Source of the DNA: an uncultured Sutterella sp.
Lineage (GTDB): Bacteria > Pseudomonadota > Gammaproteobacteria > Burkholderiales > Burkholderiaceae_F
Direction: 5' to 3'
NCBI GenBank assembly: GCA_900757865.1
Contig: CAAEPH010000032.1
Span: 1 to 64,000 of the forward strand
DNA length: 64,000 nt
Positions 16,789 to 25,600 of the stretch are shown here, piece by piece. Each line of letters begins with the position of its first letter. The first letter of the stretch is position 1. Below the pieces are notes generated by a model, which made no database searches, was not told the origin of the DNA, and saw only the letters and a list, made by a program, of their open reading frames with translations. The position numbers and the translations under genes are program-made.

Positions 16789-18813
16789 ATGATGAGCAAA
16801 ACTCTTAAACGCACGACGTTGAGCACCGCCATCGCCTCTGCGAGTGCTTTAATTGGACTCTCGTTTGCCATGAACGCTATGGCCTACGGTGACATTCCTT
16901 TAACGCTTGAAGCTGCGCAAGCCCTAGCCGAAGCGGATCAAGCGTCTAGCATCTCCGTGGGTGGTCAGTACACCCATGTCACAGGGGACGGTCAAGCCGC
17001 GGCTGAAAGTTGGAACGGCTACGCCAAGCAACACGGCTCGGCCATTGTGGACGCGAACCTCTCAGGCGGCGAAGGCCTCACCACCTGGACCGTGGAAGGC
17101 ACCTCACTCGGTAGCCCAATTCCTGAGGTAAAGGGTAGCTACGGCGTGGCAAGCAAGTGGGACGTGGCTGCACGTTACAAACGCTTCCGTCACGTGTCTG
17201 CTGAAACTGGCATAGTTCCTGACAGCATTATCACGACCAGTAAAGCCAGTTTCGGTGACTATTATGAGAACTACACGATCGAACAGGTTCGTGATGTGTA
17301 TGCGGTTAATGGTCGACTCTTTGTCACGCCTCAAGCTACTTTACAAGCAGGCTATCAATTAGATCGCCGCACGGGTGACACAAGTTTGTCAGCCAGAGAA
17401 AGTTGCTGCGGTCGTGGTTCGCCTGAAGTGGGCCGTGACGTTATCCAATCTATTGATGATCAACACCATCAAGTCAGTCTCGAAGCCGAATATTTAGGTG
17501 ACAACTGGACTTTGGGTGCCAATTATTATTTATCGAAATTCAATAACGATAACGACTATTTGTTGCACCCAATCACCCTTACCAACGGTACCGTTAAGAT
17601 TCATGGTAAGTCACTCGATCCATCCAACACGTTAAACCGCATTGGCTTCAACGGCACATACACCCCTGTTGAACGTACCACGCTATCCATGGATGCCAGC
17701 TACACTTGGTCTGAATTGGATAGTGATGTCCTCAACTTTAATGGCACCTATTTGCCTGATTACACAGCGCTAGACGCCAGTGTGAAGATGCCTGAATTTA
17801 ACCTTGGGGTGACATCTCGTCCGACAGATCCTTTGTCGCTAAAGCTCACATACTCCTATAAGAAGTATGACCAGACGATCGACGGTCTCTCGGGTAAGTA
17901 CGCCAACGAAAATGTATTTGATTCGAGCTACACCCAGAATAAACTGGCTGGACAAGCTATATACAACCTCGGACACGGTTACTCCATCAAGGCTGAAGGT
18001 AAGTACACCAAACGCGATTATGAAGCGTATCTGGAACACTTAAAGACCTATGAAGCGGGTATTGCTCTTCGTAAACGCCTCTCCTCGATGCTCTCGGGTT
18101 CGTTAGGTTATACCTATACGGGGCGCGACATGTCGGGCTGGAACTACAACAAAGAAAATAAAGTGGGTTCCCCCTGGAACCTCCTCGGATACGATCAGCA
18201 CGCCGTGGATTTGCGCTTGACGCACAATCCTACTGACGCCGTCGTAGTGAGCTTCTTGGGCCGACTCTATGATCGCGACTATAGTGACAAAAATCTGCCC
18301 GCAGGAGAAACCTTCGCGGGTATGGATAAGGCCAAGGGTTATTTGTTGGGCTTAGATATTGACTGGACACTTACTCGTGCGTTGAATGTCTTTGCCTTCT
18401 ATAACTACGACTATGCTAAAACCAATGTCGATAGAGTCGCGAAAACTGGTGTGAAGCACAATGGCACCAAGAGCACGTCTCACACGCTTGGTTTGGGCTT
18501 TGGGCTTCATCCCGAAAATGCACCTTGGAAGGCGACAGTCCGCTACGTCTATGTCTACGACAAGGATGACATCGCTTGGACGTCTGGCGCCTGGAAGAAC
18601 GACAACAAGTCGCACTATGCTTCCGCCACACTTGACTGGAAGTTGGATAAGAGCTGGACCTTGATGGGTAACGCCATCTACGGACATGGTTCTTCTTGGG
18701 ATGTCCATCGTCAAGGCGTTTACTATCTTGGTGACGCGGCTGTGGACTTCACCACCAGCCCCAACTACAACGCCTTTGGCATCTACGTGGGTGCGAAGTA
18801 CGTCTTCCCGTAA
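16789..18813 (+). CDS. mtrB: MtrB/PioB-type decaheme-associated outer-membrane porin (second copy)
   Basis: This 674-residue outer-membrane barrel is paralogous to the one at 13135. It shares the opening Asp-Ile-Pro-Leu-Thr-Leu after the signal peptide, the Trp-Asn-Gly-Tyr block near residue 75, and the C-terminal Tyr-Val-Gly-x-Lys-Tyr strand. GGAGG lies 7-10 bases before tandem ATG codons at 16789 and 16792; either may serve. The only cysteines seen are an adjacent pair in a loop near residue 205 (Ser-Cys-Cys-Gly-Arg), not the CxxC of Shewanella MtrB. Loop sequences differ from copy one more than the strands do, as expected if the exposed loops meet different partners. A strong terminator at 18879-18915 ends the operon. 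Confidence 0.92.
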   Translation: MMSKTLKRTTLSTAIASASALIGLSFAMNAMAYGDIPLTLEAAQALAEADQASSISVGGQYTHVTGDGQAAAESWNGYAKQHGSAIVDANLSGGEGLTTWTVEGTSLGSPIPEVKGSYGVASKWDVAARYKRFRHVSAETGIVPDSIITTSKASFGDYYENYTIEQVRDVYAVNGRLFVTPQATLQAGYQLDRRTGDTSLSARESCCGRGSPEVGRDVIQSIDDQHHQVSLEAEYLGDNWTLGANYYLSKFNNDNDYLLHPITLTNGTVKIHGKSLDPSNTLNRIGFNGTYTPVERTTLSMDASYTWSELDSDVLNFNGTYLPDYTALDASVKMPEFNLGVTSRPTDPLSLKLTYSYKKYDQTIDGLSGKYANENVFDSSYTQNKLAGQAIYNLGHGYSIKAEGKYTKRDYEAYLEHLKTYEAGIALRKRLSSMLSGSLGYTYTGRDMSGWNYNKENKVGSPWNLLGYDQHAVDLRLTHNPTDAVVVSFLGRLYDRDYSDKNLPAGETFAGMDKAKGYLLGLDIDWTLTRALNVFAFYNYDYAKTNVDRVAKTGVKHNGTKSTSHTLGLGFGLHPENAPWKATVRYVYVYDKDDIAWTSGAWKNDNKSHYASATLDWKLDKSWTLMGNAIYGHGSSWDVHRQGVYYLGDAAVDFTTSPNYNAFGIYVGAKYVFP

Positions 18814-18826
18814 GGGTCGACATCTT

Positions 18827-18850
18827 GGGTGAAGTGCAAGGGCTTCACCC
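18827..18850 (+). other. Small hairpin between the second porin gene and its terminator
   Basis: GGGTGAAG pairs with CTTCACCC around an 8-base loop. No T run follows; it may protect the transcript's 3' end. Confidence 0.35.
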
Positions 18851-18878
18851 GCTATTCTCTTCTTGAACATTGCCTCTT

Positions 18879-18915
18879 GAGGTCTCCCGCCACGGTGCGC
18901 GAGACCTCTTTTTTT
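18879..18915 (+). terminator. Intrinsic terminator of the second conduit operon
   Basis: GAGGTCTC (18879-18886) pairs with GAGACCTC (18901-18908) and is followed by seven T. Confidence 0.92.
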
Positions 18916-19022
18916 AGCTTTCGCACATCAAAATCGCCCTCGGAGTGCCTTTCAGCCTTGACAACACTGCAATGCACGCCCTATCGTATGGACTCTTTTT
19001 CCTCCTACCTTAACTTAGTCCC

Positions 19023-19475
19023 ATGGTCTATACATTGCACATCAAGCCCTACTCTCAGCTCACCACCGATGAGCTCTTTGAGATTCTCTCGGCGCGATCC
19101 GCCGTCTTTGTGGTGGAGCAGCACTGCGCCTACCAAGACATGGACACTGCGGACAAACTCGCCATTCACATTTGGCTCACGGACGAGAATGGTTTGCAAG
19201 CCTACTGCCGCGTTTTACCCAAAGAAGCGACAGGTGCTGAGGTGGCCATTGGCCGCGTGATCACGCTTAAAAGGCGTTGCGGTTTGGGCACTCGGATTGT
19301 GGAAGAAGGCTTGAAAGTCGCTCAAGACGCGTTTCAGGCCAAAAAGATCGTGATCCACGCGCAAGAGTATGTGCGCTCACTATACGAAAAAGTGGGCTTT
19401 GTACAAACGAGCGACACCTTTCTCGAGGACGGCATCCCTCATATCGAAATGACGTGGAAGGCACCTGTCGACTAA
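19023..19475 (+). CDS. elaA: GNAT-family N-acetyltransferase, ElaA type
   Basis: This 150-residue cytoplasmic acetyltransferase would move an acetyl group from acetyl-CoA to an unknown amine. ElaA features are visible: Phe-Val-Val-Glu-Gln followed by Cys-Ala-Tyr-Gln-Asp near residue 33, Ala-Tyr-Cys-Arg near 60, and Ile-Gly-Arg-Val, where GNAT motif A begins. The CoA pyrophosphate loop reads Arg-Arg-Cys-Gly-Leu-Gly-Thr. Tyr-Glu-Lys-Val-Gly-Phe comes near the end. The length is standard. No good Shine-Dalgarno precedes ATG 19023, so initiation may be weak or leaderless. It stands alone between the conduit operon and the nar operon on the opposite strand. The natural substrate of ElaA proteins is not established. 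Confidence 0.88.
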   Translation: MVYTLHIKPYSQLTTDELFEILSARSAVFVVEQHCAYQDMDTADKLAIHIWLTDENGLQAYCRVLPKEATGAEVAIGRVITLKRRCGLGTRIVEEGLKVAQDAFQAKKIVIHAQEYVRSLYEKVGFVQTSDTFLEDGIPHIEMTWKAPVD

Positions 19476-19907
19476 AACCACTTCACCGTTGGCCTTTGCT
19501 CTTCTTTTCAGTGAACCGCCAAGGCACAACGAGAACCTTCATCAGATACAGCTTTAAAGAACAGCGTATAGCTGCTTTTCATTCAAAATTTGAAAGACGA
19601 CAAAAATGCACATCGTCTCCTTTCTATTTTGCATGGGCCTTCATCTTTGTGATTTCTTACGTACATGAACGTGTTTCTCAACTTCATGAACGATGCATTT
19701 CTCGGAAGTTGCCGTGAACGACCCTATCGAGCACCACCCGGCTTCACGCCCTGAGAGCACAAAAAAACGCCTCGCGCTTAGCGGGTCAGTCACAAAGACC
19801 ACCCAACAAACGCGAGGCGCAACGGGAAAGCTTTCCAAGATTCACGCAAAGGGCAGATGGCGTTCATCCTCGAGTGGATGGCCACCCCTCCCCTCGTGGA
19901 TCGAACG
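19476..19907. other. Intergenic region between elaA and narI (convergent)
   Basis: Genes converge here. Apart from the narI terminator no feature was supported; short frames on both strands lack family features. Confidence 0.5.
19761..19819 (-). terminator. Intrinsic terminator of the nar operon
   Basis: On the minus strand CGCCTCGCG (19819-19811) pairs with CGCGAGGCG (19776-19768) and runs into seven T (19767-19761). An inner GGTC/GACC dyad extends the structure. It lies 89 bases after the narI stop. Confidence 0.85.
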
Positions 19908-20606
19908 CTATCGACCCCCGGCGTTAATCACACGGTTCGGGGTGAAGAAGTACTTCACCGGGACCACCACCATGTGCATCAACTTCGTGAACGGGAAGAC
20001 GCAGAAGATCACAAACCCCAAGACCATATGAAGCTTATGGATAAAACTCGTATCCGCCAACCACGTACCGGGTTCAGGGCGGAAAATAAAGAGCCCCTGC
20101 GCCCAATGGTCAATCGCCAAGTAGCTCTCCAAGGGCGAGAACGCCGTGACGATCGTGCCCAAGAGCCCCGTGACGATCTGCACCAGGATCAACACCACCA
20201 CGAACTTGTCCGCAAAGGACGATTTTGCGACCACCGCCGGGTTGGTAAAGCGGCGTTTGGCCATCATCGCAATCCCGATCAAAGCCACGAGCCCGGTCAG
20301 GCCCCCCATCACGATAGCGAGCAAGCGCTTCGTTTCGTTACTCATCAACCAGATGTAAAGGGGCTCCGGCGCGAGCAACCCGAAGATGTGCCCAAAAAAG
20401 ACACCCACGATCGCAAAGTGAAAGAGGTTCGAGCCCCAGCGAATCTCGCGGTCGTTACTCAAGTACTGCGTCGAGAGCGCCTGCACCGAGGCGTTATGCG
20501 CTTTAAAGCGCCAGTAAAACCCGGCCAAGAAAACGCCGAGCGCTATATAGGGGAAATACGCAAAAAGGAGCGTATTGGACCACAGGGAAAAATCAAACGT
20601 TGGCAT
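19908..20606 (-). CDS. narI: Respiratory nitrate reductase gamma subunit (cytochrome b)
   Basis: This 232-residue integral inner-membrane subunit takes electrons from quinol, carries them on two b-type haems and passes them to NarH. Five hydrophobic helices are visible. Histidines suitable as haem ligands lie in helix 2 (Leu-Phe-His-Phe-Ala and Phe-Gly-His-Ile-Phe-Gly, about residues 62-73) and helix 5 (His-Lys-Leu-His-Met-Val, about 190-205). The family's Phe-Pro-Phe-Thr-Lys-Leu-Met-His comes near the end. The start overlaps the end of narJ by 14 bases, showing translational coupling. Length is normal for NarI. It is the last gene of narK-narG-narH-narJ-narI. Confidence 0.95.
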   Translation of the reverse strand: MPTFDFSLWSNTLLFAYFPYIALGVFLAGFYWRFKAHNASVQALSTQYLSNDREIRWGSNLFHFAIVGVFFGHIFGLLAPEPLYIWLMSNETKRLLAIVMGGLTGLVALIGIAMMAKRRFTNPAVVAKSSFADKFVVVLILVQIVTGLLGTIVTAFSPLESYLAIDHWAQGLFIFRPEPGTWLADTSFIHKLHMVLGFVIFCVFPFTKLMHMVVVPVKYFFTPNRVINAGGR

Positions 20607-21129
20607 CGTCTTTCACCTCTCGAGAAGCAAGGGCATGACAAATCGCAATCAAAGGAGCATAAGGGTGGGAGCGGAACTCAAACTTTTGCTGCATCACCTC
20701 GAGCACGGGCTTCACTTCTTTCATTAAGCGAAGCGCATCGGTGACCGTGGGTTGCAGCGCCGCAAACTCCAAGAAGACCGGCAAATAGTCAGGCAGCTCA
20801 TCAGCGCCCAACGTCAACCCCGTCTTCTGGTAGCTCTCTTTTAAGTCCACCATGGCTTGGCCTCGGTCACGGCTCTCGCCGTAGACAAAGTCAAAGAGGT
20901 ACAAGTTTTCATGCGTGGACGTATCAAAGAGCCCCGAGTAGGACGCTTGCCAGCCGCGCAGGTCATCTCGCTGCGGGACGTTCGCGAGAAAGTCCGCAAG
21001 CGTCGCCTGTTCGCGCTCAGTGAGAATCCCTTCGTCTTTGACGAGCCCCGGTATTGCGTTGAGGCTCGTGAGGAGCGTCTCATCCGGGTAGTCCAAAAGA
21101 AGCGACAACACACGAAAGGTTTTTAGCAT
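20593..21129 (-). CDS. narJ: Nitrate reductase assembly chaperone
   Basis: This 178-residue cytoplasmic chaperone of the TorD/NarJ family binds apo-NarG, helps insert the molybdenum cofactor and then releases the enzyme to NarI. Visible motifs include Leu-Leu-Asp-Tyr-Pro-Asp-Glu near residue 10, Tyr-Ser-Gly-Leu-Phe-Asp (about 65), Glu-Asn-Leu-Tyr-Leu-Phe-Asp, Ser-Arg-Asp-Arg-Gly-Gln-Ala-Met and Glu-Leu-Pro-Asp-Tyr-Leu-Pro. ATG 21129 was chosen: it overlaps the narH stop by 7 bases and has GGGAGG 9 bases upstream. An earlier GTG adds only three residues. The end overlaps narI by 14 bases, as is common for this operon. Confidence 0.95.
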   Translation of the reverse strand: MLKTFRVLSLLLDYPDETLLTSLNAIPGLVKDEGILTEREQATLADFLANVPQRDDLRGWQASYSGLFDTSTHENLYLFDFVYGESRDRGQAMVDLKESYQKTGLTLGADELPDYLPVFLEFAALQPTVTDALRLMKEVKPVLEVMQQKFEFRSHPYAPLIAICHALASREVKDDANV

Positions 21130-22625
21130 CCCGAGCACCCTCCCATGAAGTCCTTCGCACTCTTATCCGCTCGAATGCCCCCAAAGAGGCTGTTGCCCAC
21201 GGCGCTCTCTTCAAAGCCCATACCGGAGCGCAACAAAAAGAGATCGGCCTCGTCTTCGTGAATGGTGGGCTTGGTGGGAATCACAAAGCGGTCTTCGTAC
21301 GCGGCGATCGCCAAGTAGCGATACATCTCGTCGTACTGAGCGCGCGTCAAGCCAAAGGCTTCCGTAAACGACTCGTCCCCTTCCACGGTCTTCTGCCGCA
21401 TGTAGTGACGAAGCGTCATGAGTTTTAAGAGCGCTTCGCGAATGAGCCCTTCGTCGCCCGCCGTCAAAAGGCGTGCCAAGTAGCGCACGGGGATACGCAT
21501 GTCGTCCAACTTCGTAAAGAAGTCGTCCGAGACGTCTTGGTTCCCCAAGGGCGACAGAGGCGGCACGTACCACACCATCGGCAACGTGCGGTACTCTGGG
21601 TGCAACGGGAAGGCGATCTTCCACTCTTTCATGAGCTTATAAACGGGACTTGCTTGCGCCGCGCGCAAGAAGTTTTCCGTAATTCCGTTCGCACGCGCCC
21701 CGGCGATCACGGCGGGGTCGTTCGGATCCAAAATCAAATCCAACTGACGCGCGTAGAGGTCTTTCTCGTCCGCGGCCGCGTAATCCTTGATCTTGTCAGC
21801 ATCGTACAGAATGACGCCAAGGTAACGGATACGACCCACGCAGGATTCGGCGCACAATGTCGGTTCCCCGTTTTCCAAACGCGGGTAGCAGAACACGCAC
21901 TTCTCACTCTTGTTGCGTTTCGGATTGAAGTAAATCTTCTTATAGGGGCAGGCCGAAATGCACTGACGCCACCCACGGCACTTATCCTGGTTGATTAAAA
22001 CGACGCCGTCTTCTTCGCGCTTATAGATCGCGCCCGAGGGGCAGGACGCCGCACACGCGGGGTTCAAGCAGTGCTCGCACAAGCGAGGGAGGTAGAGCAT
22101 GAAACTCGCTTCAAACTTCTCATACCCGACGACGTCTTCATTGATCAAATTGGGGTCGGCTTTGCGCTTTTCAAAGGGACCAGCCAAGTTGTCTTCCCAG
22201 TTGGGGCCGTTGTCGATTTTGTCCATCTTCTCGCCCGTGATAAGCGAATAAGGTTGCGCTGAGGGCGGCGTACGTGTGCGCCCGGTCGTTTGCAAGCGTT
22301 CAAAATCGAACGTAAAGGGCTCGTAGTAGTCCTTCACTTCTGGCTGCTTGGGGTTCGAGAAGATCTTAAACATCACCTGCGTGCGATTGCCGTGACGCAG
22401 TTCCAGACGGCCTTTGAGGTTTTTCACCCAACCGCCGCCCCACTTCTCTTGGTTTTCCCACTGGTTGGGGTACCCGGTGCCGGGCTTGGTTTCGACGTTG
22501 TTGAACCACATGTATTCGGTCCCCTCACGAGAGGTCCAGACGTTTTTACACGTCACCGAGCACGTATGGCACCCAATGCATTTGTCCAAATTAAGGACCA
22601 TCGCGATTTGTGCAGTAACTTTCAT
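21123..22625 (-). CDS. narH: Respiratory nitrate reductase beta subunit (iron-sulfur)
   Basis: This 500-residue cytoplasm-facing electron-transfer subunit passes electrons from NarI haems to NarG. The four cysteine clusters of NarH are present. Cys-Ile-Gly-Cys-His-Thr-Cys lies near residue 16, a second set reads Cys-Glu-His-Cys-x3-Ala-Cys, and a third reads Cys-Arg-Gly-Trp-Arg-Gln-Cys. In the third a Trp replaces one Cys, which yields the [3Fe-4S] centre typical of NarH. The fourth is Cys-Val-Phe-Cys. ATG 22625 matches the usual NarH N-terminus (Met-Lys then Val-Leu-Asn-Leu-Asp-Lys-Cys-Ile-Gly) and has GGAAGG 11 bases upstream. An ATG three codons earlier is too close to that site. The stop overlaps narJ. 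Confidence 0.95.
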   Translation of the reverse strand: MKVTAQIAMVLNLDKCIGCHTCSVTCKNVWTSREGTEYMWFNNVETKPGTGYPNQWENQEKWGGGWVKNLKGRLELRHGNRTQVMFKIFSNPKQPEVKDYYEPFTFDFERLQTTGRTRTPPSAQPYSLITGEKMDKIDNGPNWEDNLAGPFEKRKADPNLINEDVVGYEKFEASFMLYLPRLCEHCLNPACAASCPSGAIYKREEDGVVLINQDKCRGWRQCISACPYKKIYFNPKRNKSEKCVFCYPRLENGEPTLCAESCVGRIRYLGVILYDADKIKDYAAADEKDLYARQLDLILDPNDPAVIAGARANGITENFLRAAQASPVYKLMKEWKIAFPLHPEYRTLPMVWYVPPLSPLGNQDVSDDFFTKLDDMRIPVRYLARLLTAGDEGLIREALLKLMTLRHYMRQKTVEGDESFTEAFGLTRAQYDEMYRYLAIAAYEDRFVIPTKPTIHEDEADLFLLRSGMGFEESAVGNSLFGGIRADKSAKDFMGGCSGC

Positions 22626-22653
22626 CGTTGACATTTCCTTCCAATAGACGGCC

Positions 22654-25600
22654 TTAATCCCAATCCACCTTCTCTAAGCGACGCAGCAGCACAAACTCGT
22701 CGCGATTGGCACCAATGGTCCCGTAGTAGTTCATCCCCCAGCTCAACTGCGCGTAGCCCCCAATCATGTGCGTGGGCTTGGGGCAGATGCGCGAAATCGA
22801 GTTATGCAACCCGCCGCGATTCCCCGTCGTGGGCGACAAGGGCACGTTCACCGTACGACCCTGGTTGTGGTACATAAAAATCGCCCCTTCTGGAATACGC
22901 TGCGAGACGCAGGCGCGCGCAATCGTGGAGCCGTTGTCGTTCACGGCTTCGACCCAGTCGTTATCCTTAATGTCGAGTTTGGCGGCATCGGTTTCACTCA
23001 CCCAAATCACAGGACCCCCGCGACCCAAGGTGAGCATCACCAAGTTATCCGACCACGTCGAGTGGGTCGTCCACTTGTTGTGCGGCGTCAAAAGGTTCAC
23101 CGACAAGGTCTTGTCCGTCATCCCCAAGCGGTCCTTGAGGTTATTAATTTCGCGCTTCGAGAGTGGCGGCTTGTAGCCCACGAGCCCCTCACCGAAGGCG
23201 AGCATCCAGGGATGATCCTGGTAGAAACTCTGGCGCCCGGAGAGCGTGCGCCACGGAATCAAGTGGTTCACGTTCGTGTAGTTGGCGGTGTAATTCACCT
23301 CATGCGACTCGATACCGGACCACACGGGCGAGTTCAACACACGGCGTGGTTGCTTTTGCAAGTCCTTATAGCGCAACTGCGTCTCGCCGCCCTCTTCGGT
23401 CAGCTTTTCGGCCAACTCAAGCCCCGTGGGCTTTTCCAAGGCCTTCCAGGCGGTCTTGCTGGCTTTACCAGAGCTCACCGGGTCAAATTCCAGAATCATT
23501 TCGATTGCGTTGATGTCGGTCTCAAGCTTAGGCATTCCCTTCGTGGAGCCTTCGTCAGTGACCACACCGTTGATGCCTTTTAAGCTCTCAAACGCCGCTT
23601 CCGTCGACCACGTGATGCCCTTTTGCGAAATGCCGAGGTTCTTCAAGTTCGGACCCACCGCCGTAAAGCGCTTGTAGGTTTCGGGGTAATTGCGCTCAAC
23701 CGTCACGAGGTTGCCCATCGTGACACCGGGGACCGGCACCTCACCCGTTTCGCGCCAGTCCGCCACGTCCAGGGGTGCTGCGGTCTCGGCCATGGAGTCG
23801 TGCGCCAAAGGCGCCATCACGACGTCGGTTTCGACGCCAAGGTGACCCACGCACAGCTCAGAAAAACGTTTCGCAATGCCTTTAAAGACGTTCCAGTCGG
23901 TGCGGGACTCCCACACGGGGTCAATGGCCGCCGAGAACGGATGGATAAAGGGATGCATGTCGGTCGTGCTGATGTCGGCCTTCTCGTACCAGGTGGCCGC
24001 GGGCAACACCAAGTCGGAGTGAAGCGACGAGGTGGTCATGCGGTAGTCAATGGTCGTTACCAAGTCGAGCTTCGCGGTCACGTCGTCTTTGCTCCACTTG
24101 GTGTATTTCGGGAGCGCCAAACCGGCCGCTTCCAAGTTTTGCCCAAGCACGGCGTCTTGCGCCCCAAGCATGTGGCGCATGAAGTATTCCATGCCTTTTG
24201 CGGAGCACCCCACCAAGTTCGCACGCCAAATAAAGAGCGTCTTCGGCGGATTAGCGTCGATGTCTTCGCTCGCTACTTTTAAGCGCCCACTGCCCAATTC
24301 GGTGGCGACATAGTCTTTGACGGCCACGCCTTTGGCGGCGGCTTCTTTGGCGAGCGTCAAGGGGTTGCGCGAGAGTTCGGGTTCGGCGGGCAACCACCCC
24401 AAGCGCTGCGAGCGAATGTTGCAGTCCACCAAGGACATCTTGGCCCAATCGTCGCGGTTTGTCGCCAAGGGCGAAAGGAGGCTGTCGACATCGACCTTTT
24501 CATAGCGCCACTGGTCCGCGTGCATATAGACCCAGCTCGTGGTGTTCATCTGGCGCGGCGGACGCGACCAGTCGAGCGCGAAGGCCAACTGGGCCCAACC
24601 GGCTTGCGGACGCACTTTTTCCTGACCCACGTAGTGAGCCCAACCGCCGCCGTTCACCCCAACCGTACCACAGAGCATCAAGAGGTTGATCGCGGAGCGA
24701 TAGATCATGTCGGTGTTGTACCACTGGTTCACCCCGGCGCCAATGATGATCATGGCTTTACCGCGGGTCTTCTCGGCCGTCTCGGCAAACTGGCGAGCCA
24801 CCTTGATGACGCGCTCAGCGGGCACGCCCGTGATCGCTTCTTGCCAAGCGGGGGTGTAAGGAATAAAGTCGGTGTAGGAATGGGCGACGTTATCGTCGCC
24901 TAAGCCATTGTCAACGCCATACTGCGCGAGCATCAAGTCAAAGATGTTGACAACGAGCATCTCGCCAACTTTGCCTTGAACGCGGCGCACGGGCACTTTG
25001 CGAATCTGAATGTCGTCGTGGGGCGTCGCGGCAAAATTCGGGTTCTTAAACGTTTCCCCACCAAAGTACGGGAACGCCACGTCCATCACGGCGTCTTCGT
25101 GGCCCTTCATCGAGAGGCGTGGCGTGAAGGCTTTGCCGGTGCGCACGTCTTCGTTTTTGAGGTTCCATTTTCCCTCTTTGGTCCAACGCGCGCCGATCGA
25201 GCCGTTGGGCACCACCCAGTCGCCTGTCGCTTCATCGACCACCACGGGGTAGAAGTCGGCCTTCTTGTCAATACCCAGGTCGCCTTCAAAGTCGGACGCG
25301 CGCAACAAGCGCCCGGCCGTGAGACCGTGCTCGGTCGCTTCGAGCTTCACCAAGTACGGCAGGTCGGTGTACTTCTTCACATAGTCCATGAAGTACGGCA
25401 CCTGACGATCGATAAAGAACTCTTTCAAAATTACGTGGCCCATCGCCATGCCGAGTGCGGCGTCCGTGCCTTGCTTGGGCGCTAACCACACGTCCGCGAA
25501 TTTCGAGGCGTCGCTAAAGTCTGGCGAAATCACCACGACCTGCGTGCCCTTGTAGCGCACCTGCGTCATGAAGGGGGAGTCTGGCGTACGCGTCACCGGG

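Noticed and set aside
20420..20440. GGTTCGAGCCCC, resembling a tRNA T-loop
   Set aside because: It lies inside conserved narI coding sequence and no cloverleaf can be drawn around it.
19857..20744. 295-codon plus-strand frame over narI/narJ
   Set aside because: It is antisense to well-conserved narI and narJ; its Arg/His/Gln-rich composition is typical of a shadow frame.
22768..23583. 271-codon plus-strand frame over narG
   Set aside because: It is antisense shadow of narG, with no domain features.
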